From contig OU744723.1 in the NCBI GenBank assembly GCA_916613615.1, positions 62,070,239-62,134,238 on the forward strand: DNA of 64,000 bases. The letters run 5' to 3'. The notes below the pieces were generated by a model. That model did no database searches, was not told the origin of the DNA, and worked only from the letters and a program-made list of their open reading frames with translations. Origin of the DNA: Steromphala cineraria (taxonomy: Eukaryota; Mollusca; Gastropoda; Trochida; Trochidae). Positions within the stretch are counted from its first letter, which is position 1; every line of letters starts with the position of its first letter. This document shows positions 58,101 to 64,000 of this stretch, one piece after another. The translations under genes were made by a program, and so were the position numbers.

Positions 58101-58466
58101 TTTCTTTGGGTGGACAGCAATAAGATTATCAAAATTCACACCACCTAGATTGGTTTGTGTCGTTGTTCTGTGGAAAACATTTGTAATAATCTTGATTTGT
58201 TTTTGTTTTCTGCGGCCAGCTCGCTTCCCTCTCTTTGTTGGGCTTGATGAGCTCACTCCAAGTACTCGTAGGTGATGTAACAAGTCTGGGTCCAGTCTCT
58301 GCTTGCCTGTGTTCATAGAACAAAGGGACTGTCTGCTGTAGGCTTGTCTGTATTGTGCACTTGTAGGAGTCCCAAGTGATTGGCTTGGGTTCACTGGTAC
58401 TGTCAGATCCATGATTTGAAAATATGTTGCCAATAAACATATAAATATTTCAAGATGAAATATCAT
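55169..58466 (-). mobile_element. L2-like LINE, apparently full coding length, ATT-repeat tail
   Basis: The 3-prime end is marked by an AAT microsatellite (plus strand 55169-55189) 47 bp past the stop, as is common for CR1/L2-group elements. The 5-prime boundary lies upstream of 58466 and is not defined; no flanking duplication was found. Confidence 0.8.
55236..58412 (-). CDS. L2-like LINE ORF2: AP endonuclease and reverse transcriptase, intact
   Basis: Starting at the internal ATG at 58412 (MDLTVPVNP) gives 1058 residues; an upstream in-frame ATG at 58466 would add 18 hydrophobic residues and is less likely. After a basic N terminus (RGKRAGRRKQKQ), the APE endonuclease shows IAHWNARSVRNK, LTETWLF, GDLNVNFDD and the SDH triad. 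The reverse transcriptase shows NYRPVSNLPFLSKVLEK, LLDLSSAFDTIDH, GVPQGSVLGP and the catalytic YADDTQL. The C-terminal region has LQKVQNTAARIVV, LHWLPVKERIDFK and AAHLWNSLP, typical of the L2/CR1 group. It nicks target DNA and copies its own RNA there. No stop or frameshift seen, so this copy may be active. Confidence 0.9.
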   Translation of the reverse strand: MDLTVPVNPSQSLGTPTSAQYRQAYSRQSLCSMNTGKQRLDPDLLHHLRVLGVSSSSPTKRGKRAGRRKQKQIKIITNVFHRTTTQTNLGGVNFDNLIAVHPKKVKEKTKIAHWNARSVRNKTLEIADYILENQFDVIVLTETWLFETGDEAKIHELTPTGYTFKHVPRAARTGGGVAVLYRDSLCVNIIDIPCSRYPSLELMEIVIALPHSAVRVFGVYRPPPSKQNGLDDSIFISDFMNLCSSIDQRSTPVLMLGDLNVNFDDEKKPTVVKILKSLNTHGLQQHVDQPTHRCGHVIDAVITRESDDMISELRVIDSQMSDHSWIHITLNNQCPSTSKQETVSRNINNISIEEFKADIIVSELNQKPFSEDVDKLTDQLNTTLSGLLDKHAPPKSKFKKVKSHPPWYTEDIQKARMSRRSTERRWRKSRLEIHRQIFNKERCHVNNLIFRAKSQYYNDLINMQAKSPRALYATMSSLMGKSAEVVLPTSEDGDTALADIFVNFFIDKIKSIRESFDTSPRDMESESPAEIHTSYMKPFSEEEVLKLIMTSKPTSCPLDPVPTTLLLKVIESVLPIVTKIINLSLETAKVPKAWKLAVIKPLIKKSSMDRENLKNYRPVSNLPFLSKVLEKAVKSRLLDHLERHNLINRYQSAYRSGHSTETALNYVVDRLRSCVDDGQIAVLTLLDLSSAFDTIDHSTLIRRLHNIFGLDGTFLNWFTSYLTDRNQYVSIKSSNSSTKELFCGVPQGSVLGPVLFTLFTTPLGCVISQHDSAYHFYADDTQLQDGFRTHETAQHNTITKLETCIEDVKSWMCENCLKLNDKKTESMLIGPPKRLQKMTVDHLQVGNSTILFSPAVKNLGVYLDTSLNMDRQVSEIIKKCYFHIRSIGSIRHMITESAAASLVRSLILSWLDYCNSILIGTSAENIKRLQKVQNTAARIVVRAKKDSHISPILRQLHWLPVKERIDFKVLVLTHQCVYDKAPQYLQDLVCLYTPARSLRSSSQLQLQVPSYKLKTFGYRSFRFAAAHLWNSLPIELRSISSCELFKRKLKTHLFPTTC

Positions 58467-59034
58467 TTTCGGAAATTCAGAAGAATAATTTGATTCCAGG
58501 TCACTTCACAAAGCAGTCAATCCAAGTTTCATTTTGCTAGGATGTCAGATTACCAAGATACATCCAGATTTGTTGAGAGCTAATTTAGTCTGCTGCCTGC
58601 TAAGCGCAACACCTACTCAAAACAGAGTTGTATGATATAAACGCACTTACCTTTCCCAACTCCTTATAATCCTTATTATCCATAGGGCAAATTATAATAG
58701 TGTCTATTAAGATTCAAAACGCTGGTTTTGACCTGTCGAACACAATATGCACGCAAAACATGCACACTTTTTTTTACGAAACTGCTTGAAATCAAACACA
58801 CGCACGTTAAGCACGAGCCTTACCTGTTACCGACGGCTCACTGTAAAAATCAATAACGCATCCTCACACTCTCTCCACAAAAAATCCTTCTTATACTTTT
58901 GTATATATGCCTCCTTCTCTCTATCTTTTTTTATTTTTGTTCTTGTCTTTCCTCTCTCTATCGTTTCTTGCATTGGTACATGTGCAGTTAAATGGCCTGG
59001 TTAAACACTACAACAAAATTGTTTATTTTTTAAA
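58467..59034. other. Region between two divergent LINEs (likely 5-prime UTRs)
   Basis: No ORF supported. CT-rich simple sequence at 58905-58965 precedes the plus-strand ORF2. Both elements would be transcribed outward from here. Confidence 0.5.
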
Positions 59035-62000
59035 ATGAATGGTAATCTGAAAATTGTCACCTCGAACTGTCAAGGACTTAACAACAAGAAAAAACGCTTG
59101 GAGGTATTTTCAAATCTTAAAAGAAAAAGAGCAGATATCTATTGTCTTCAAGACACTCATTTCACACTAGACCTTGAAAATGATATCAAAATGGAATGGT
59201 GCTCAACAAAATGTTTCTTTAGTTCGTATAAAAGCAATGCCCGTGGCGTAGCCATTATTTTTAATGAACAAATTGATTTTAAAATGATTAATATAAAACT
59301 GGATGAGATTAATGGAAACTATCTCGCTCTAAAAATTGAAATTTGTGAGAGGACATTTACCTTGATAACTTTGTATGGCCCCAATACAGATAGTCGTTCT
59401 TTTTATGAAGCCATATTTGCAACTATAACAGAATTTGATTCAATTCACTTTTCCATTTGCGGGGATTGGAACCTTGTTCAAAACCCGGACAAAGACCTTT
59501 TTAATTATAAGAACATAAACAACCAAAAAGCAAGAGAGGTTGTACTGTCATTTATCGATGAATACAATGTTATTGATCCATGGCGTTTTTTAAATCCAGA
59601 TAGTAAGAGATTCACTTGGAGACAAACTAAACCTATAAAACAGTCTCGACTAGATTTTTTCCTTTTATCTAGAGATTTAGAACCGTCTATCGAAAACGCA
59701 GATATTGAACCAGCTTATAAATCAGATCACTCATTAACCTGGGTGAATTTGAAACTAACGGATATTGATAGAGGAAAAGGCTTTTGGAAATTTAACAATT
59801 CACTGCTTCACGATAAAACCTATGTTGACGAAGTTAAGAATACAATAAATACCACTAAACAGCAATATCAAAAGGGGTTAGACAATGAAGGAATTGCATT
59901 ATTTGAAATTAATGATCAACTTTTCTTCGAAACGTTACTGGTTATGATAAGAGGTTTTACAATAAAATATTCATCAGAACAAAAACGGAAAAGAGAAAAA
60001 AATGAAAACGAAATATCCAAAACACTCGAAGATTTGAACAAAACCTTAGACGAAACTAATAATACTATTGAAAAAGAATCGATTTTGAAAAAAATAAATG
60101 ATGCTAATCTTATACTGGAAAAAATAAATAGTATAAAAACTGAAGGTATATTAATGAGGTCAAAATGTGAATGGAAAGAAAAAGGTGAAAAACCCACAAA
60201 ATATTTTTTAGCACTCGAGAAAAGAAATTTCATAAATAAATCTATATCGAAACTACAAACACGTGATGACAAAACCATAACTAACACAAAAGAAATAATG
60301 AAAGAAACGAAACATTATTATGAGCATTTATACACAAAACAGAACTGTTCACCAGTTAACTTAGAACAACTCTTGCAGGAGTATAATGTTCCAAAACTCA
60401 GTAATGTTGACAAAGAGAAGCTCGATGGGGAATTAAAATATGGAGAGGTCTTAGAATCACTGAAAAATATGAAAAATGAAAAGAGCCCCGGTCCATCAGG
60501 TTTCACAGTAGAATTTTTTAAATTCTTTTGGCTGGACCTTCATACTTACTTGATACGATCATTAAACATGTCTTATAGAACAGGAGAATTATCTATTAGC
60601 ATGAAACAAGGTTTAATAACATGTATTCCAAAACAAAATAAATCAAAACAGTATCTAAAAAATTGGAGACCTATATCCCTACTAAATGTATCATATAAGA
60701 TAGCATCAGGTACAATCGCTAATCGAATAAAGAAAGTACTTCCTAAAATCATAAATGAGGATCAACGAGGTTTTATGGCGAATAGATATATTGGAGAATG
60801 CACAAGGCAAATTTATGATATAATAGAATGGACAGAATGTATGGAAATTCCGGGGTTGCTTTTACTAATTGACTTTGAAAAAGCTTTTGATTCGGTAGAC
60901 TGGGCTTTTATACAAAATGTTCTTGACTTTTTCAACTTTGGCCCAGCAGTAAAATCCTGGATTTGCACATTTTATAAAAGTATCAATTCAAGTGTTCTTG
61001 TAAATGGTTTTGCATCGGATTTCTTCGAAATTACACGGGGCTGTAGGCAAGGAGATCCGCTTTCGCCATATTTGTTTATACTATGTGCCGAAATTCTGAG
61101 TATTATGATACGCAATAACAAGAAGATAAAAGGAATTAATATTGGGGATACCGAATATCTGATAACACAATTTGCCGACGATACTTCTCTGACATTAGAT
61201 GGGTCTGAAACAAGCCTCCAAGCGACACTACAGACATTAGCACAATATGCTTCTTTCTCGGGTCTCAACATAAATACAAGTAAAACACAGGTTATATGGA
61301 TAGGTTCCTTGAAAAAATCCAAACGTATACTTTGCAAAGACTACAAACTAGATTGGACACAAACAGAATTTACCATTCTTGGCTTAGTATTCACACACAA
61401 TTTGGCAGAAATGGTCGAGAGAAATTATAAAGATAAACTAAAAAAGATAAAGGTTATCATGAACCAATGGCTCGGGAGAGATCTTACCCCACTAGGCCGG
61501 ACGACAGTTTTAAAAAGTTTGATACTACCTAAATTAAACCACATATTTACCATACTTCCAAATCCTAACGAAAGTGTAATAAAAGATCTTGAAAAACTTT
61601 GTTTTAATTTTATTTGGAAAGGAAAACCAGATAAAATCAAACGAAAAATAATAACTAAAAACTACAATGAAGGAGGGTTCAGAGTTCCAGATATAAGAAA
61701 TACAATACTCTCGCAAAAAATAAGCTGGGTGAAAAGACTATTCAACTCAGATGTAAATTCGAAATTAAGAAAACTTTTTAATATAAACGTATCACCAGCA
61801 CACAGCGATTTCTACCAATATAGTGCAACAACCATAACTGAGAATGTCTGTACGCCAAGAACAAACGATTTTTGGAAAGACGTCTTAAACGCATGGGGTT
61901 ATTTTATCACACAAAAACGGTAAAAACTCAATTGGATATCCTTTCCCAGCCAATTTGGAACAATGACAATATAATAATTAACAAAAAAACAATATATTAT

Positions 62001-62512
62001 AAAAAAATGTCAGCATCGGGAATCTTGTTTATAAATGATATTATTAATGAGGATGGAAAATTCCTAAAATACACAGAATTAATTCATACATACAAATGTA
62101 AAACAAACTTTCTTGAATATGCTGGTATTATTAATGCTGTCAAAACATACTTAGCCAAATCCAATATTAAAATAGATAAAAAGGCAGTTTTACCACTATT
62201 CCCATACTTAATTGAAAATATTGCCACACAAAAGAAAGGTTGCCGAACATTTTACGATATATTACAAGATTCAGAGAATTCTTTGACCTTGTACAAATAT
62301 AAACAAAAGTGGGAACATGATTTAGATCACTCAATCAATGAAAGCGAATGGAATCAAAAAAACAAAATTCCTTTCACGTCTAACCTAAACTCAAAAACAA
62401 AATGGTTCCAATACTCGATACTACATAGAATTATCCCGACAAATGACCTCCTACACAAGATGAAAATAACAGATGAAAACAAATGCAGCTTTTGTGAGAA
62501 AGACAAAGAGAC
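59035..62512 (+). pseudogene. L1/Tx1-like LINE ORF2: endonuclease and reverse transcriptase, one frameshift, cut by an LTR element
   Basis: The frame 59035-61923 (962 codons) carries an APE endonuclease (TSNCQGLNNKKKR, QDTHF, YGPNTD, GDWNLV, SRLDFFLLS, SDHSL). Its reverse transcriptase has NWRPISLLNVSYKIAS, LLIDFEKAFDSVDW, GCRQGDPLSPYLF and catalytic FADDTSL. A frameshift near 61900-61925 moves the C-terminal part to a second frame that continues to CSFCEKDKET, a Cys motif that normally goes on to a His-containing half. At exactly that point (62513) an LTR begins, so the remainder lies beyond the window. It is related to the truncated copy at 49.1-50.5 kb. Except for these two lesions the coding sequence is well preserved. 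Confidence 0.88.
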
Positions 62513-62715
62513 TGTAACGGGGGCGTTATAAAGAGGTATCAAAATGTAAGTTATTATTCATAATATTGGTACGGGGTGTAGTGATAGGGCAGAGATTGAA
62601 ATATACATCAACTTGTTGCATGACATGCAGTCACTCTCACTCTGTTAGGCTATAGGACTAATCCATTCAGGTAGCAGGGGTGTTCTTCAACTAGTGGGAT
62701 AGGCCCAAGGCAGGG

Positions 62716-62723
62716 TATAAAAG
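62716..62723 (+). promoter_or_regulatory. TATA box of the LTR promoter
   Basis: TATAAAAG about 200 bases into the LTR; initiation would be expected about 30 bases downstream. Confidence 0.6.
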
Positions 62724-63052
62724 GTGGCCTTCACTGTGACTTCATTGCCTTGCTTGGCCGGCGATCGGCTAACATCTGCCATGTTCTGTGTTAGGGGGTA
62801 GGGCTTGTTCTGAGATGGAACAACACTTGTTTCGTGATGAAACAACACTTGTTTCGGGATGAAACAGCGTCGTCTAAGTTATTGGGATTTAGGCTAGGTT
62901 TAGTTAGAAGGGATTGTTAGATGGTCAGAACTATATAGGTTAGGTTGTTTTGTATGTTTTTTGTATTGTCTGCTCCACAGTATATTTGTCTCGTTCAAGT
63001 TGTTGTATTGTACATGTTGTATATTTTGGTTTCTGTTGAGTTTCTAGTTGTA

Positions 63053-63058
63053 ATAAAA
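63053..63058 (+). terminator. Poly(A) signal in the LTR
   Basis: AATAAA about 330 bases after the TATA box and followed by a GTGTTGGT stretch. Confidence 0.5.
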
Positions 63059-63277
63059 TTGGTGTTGGTAATTTCTTTTATGTCATTTATCATGGGGCTG
63101 CATCCTGTAACCGGGAAACAGCGTGTTTATGATTTACCAGTTAATGAATGAAGGTGTCAGTTTATGCATTCAAATCTGAGAGAAACACACACATAGGTAA
63201 AAAATCACACAACGCAAAGTCATATCACACGGACATGTAGTTTCTCTGCAGTTGGTAAAACCACGCCTGTTACATTT

Positions 63278-63295
63278 TGGTGCCGTGACCCGGAT
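63278..63295 (+). promoter_or_regulatory. Primer-binding site, complementary to tRNA-His 3-prime end
   Basis: TGGTGCCGTGACCCGGAT starts with the complement of CCA. It pairs with the animal tRNA-His 3-prime end as I recall it (TCACGGCACCA preceded by ATCCGAG), with one mismatch. It is where minus-strand DNA synthesis would begin. Confidence 0.7.
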
Positions 63296-63654
63296 AAAGT
63301 TATTCATGGTGATGATAGTTCTGCTTGATTAAGTAAAACCTTGACGTAGATTTTGTTGTTAATTGCTTGTCACCCATGTTGCATTTTGGTGCCGTTGTAG
63401 TTTTTCATTGTAATGTTTGATCTTGATTTAGATTTTGTGGTTGATTGTTTATCTTGTTTGGTACATTTTGGTCGGTCAAAAAGTAGTTTTTCAAAGTCAA
63501 TTTTGTACTATTGATCAGTTCTGTATTTGTCATATGTTATTGTGAGCTGATACAGACTTGAAATCTAACAGTTATGATTTGAAATTTTATAGCTGTTGCA
63601 ATGTTGTTTTTTTTGACATGAGTTTGGTTTTTGAATTAAATTTTATAAACTTTC
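63296..63654 (+). other. Untranslated leader of the LTR retrotransposon with PBS-like repeats
   Basis: CATTTTGGTGCCGT at the binding site (63273) recurs at 63382 and, shortened to CATTTTGGT, at 63464. The later two are preceded by related TAGATTTTGTKGTT sequence. No ORF. Confidence 0.6.
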
Positions 63655-64000
63655 ATGATGGATGTTGAGTCCAAGTGGTTTACTCAGTCATGTTTTCCTC
63701 AATCATATGAAATGTCATCTCCATTTGCCATGTCACATACACCTTGGTCAAGTTGTATCGATGCAGGATGGGAGAATGTAGGTCATTCTCATGTCAACCC
63801 TCCCAGTGCTAGGACAGACAGTGTCTTGCCAGCTGGTGCGAGTAGACATGACCTTATGTCAGGTCAAGTTCATTTTAGGTCCATTCGTCATGATATTCAA
63901 CCTGAAACTTTTGATGATAGAGTGACAAACTGGCAAGATTACAGGATATATTTCGAACAAGTATCAGCTTGGAATGGTTGGAATGACAATGAGATGGCTC
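63655..64000 (+). CDS. Gag protein of a Ty3/gypsy-like retrotransposon (N-terminal part, runs off window)
   Basis: An ATG at 63655 (a second at 63658) opens a frame with no stop to the window edge, 115 codons. After a polar N terminus it reads QPETFDDRVTNWQDYRIYFE and VSAWNGWNDNEMA, the start of a retrotransposon gag capsid domain (typically W..Y..HFE followed by NGW). Gag would form the particle shell for reverse transcription. Position after LTR, primer site and leader agrees with this. The pol genes, and therefore the exact lineage, lie outside the window. Confidence 0.8.
   Translation, partial: MMDVESKWFTQSCFPQSYEMSSPFAMSHTPWSSCIDAGWENVGHSHVNPPSARTDSVLPAGASRHDLMSGQVHFRSIRHDIQPETFDDRVTNWQDYRIYFEQVSAWNGWNDNEMA

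Larger units (their letters stand above)
62513..63274 (+). repeat. 5-prime LTR of a Ty3/gypsy-like retrotransposon
   Basis: A 762-bp segment starts TGTAAC and ends GTTACA, followed three bases later by a primer-binding site. Its left edge coincides with the break in the LINE ORF2. TATAAAAG at 62716-62723 and AATAAA at 63053-63058 place U3, R and U5 in order. The other LTR is beyond the window. Confidence 0.82.

Noticed and set aside
59916..61716. Minus-strand ORFs of 60-123 codons
   Set aside because: They lie opposite the well-supported L1/Tx1-like ORF2 and show only its reverse complement composition.

Overview
This window looks like nuclear DNA of a marine bivalve mollusc. The grounds are spliced metazoan transposase genes with GT-AG introns, pearl-like elements (roughly 145-156 bp tandem monomers, an ACGG microsatellite and short terminal repeats), tRNA-headed SINEs, and several non-LTR retrotransposon clades. 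I see no complete host gene. The one plausible host exon is a SPRY-like 3-prime exon at 25.9-26.6 kb on the minus strand. No bacterial operon, CRISPR array, rRNA gene or convincing functional tRNA gene was seen.

Layout. (1) 1-8281: a PIF/Harbinger transposon whose three-exon transposase (minus strand) is split by a 3.4 kb non-autonomous element with CACTGGG ends and a 5-bp target duplication. A sister copy of that element lies just downstream at 1-2505. The two copies act as reference alleles for each other and reveal three further nested insertions (a SINE, a 798-bp MITE, a TA-duplicating MITE). (2) 8282-10221: a 16-bp minisatellite, then a pearl-like element of 151-bp monomers carrying inverted TCAAGGTCA motifs. 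(3) 10.4-12.5 kb and 17.6-25.9 kb: two copies of a dispersed repeat. One is empty; the other holds a 6.6 kb ISL2EU-like transposon with two convergent genes, a THAP-DDE transposase and a SWIM/YqaJ-type nuclease. The empty copy carries its own 271-bp MITE. (4) 26-37.6 kb: the SPRY-like exon, a diverged intronic repeat array, long palindromes, tRNA-like repeats, a cluster of a 25-bp motif and decayed LINE ends. (5) 37.7-40.45 kb: about 45 copies of a 61-bp minisatellite. (6) 41.2-52.7 kb: inverted copies of a second pearl-like family around nested MITEs and a 5-prime-truncated LINE with a clean 14-bp target duplication. (7) 52.9-64 kb: an intact LINE ORF1 on plus, an intact L2-like LINE on minus, a nearly intact L1/Tx1-like ORF2 on plus, and a Ty3/gypsy-like LTR retrotransposon inserted in that ORF2 and running off the right edge.

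How the parts work together. Within the ISL2EU-like element the transposase should supply DNA binding and DDE chemistry, and the nuclease gene is the family's usual second protein. The LINEs supply reverse transcriptase that could mobilise SINEs. Most other elements here are non-autonomous and would need enzymes from elsewhere. Because so many insertions can be compared with an uninterrupted paralogue in the same 64 kb, target duplications and insertion order can be read directly from the sequence.
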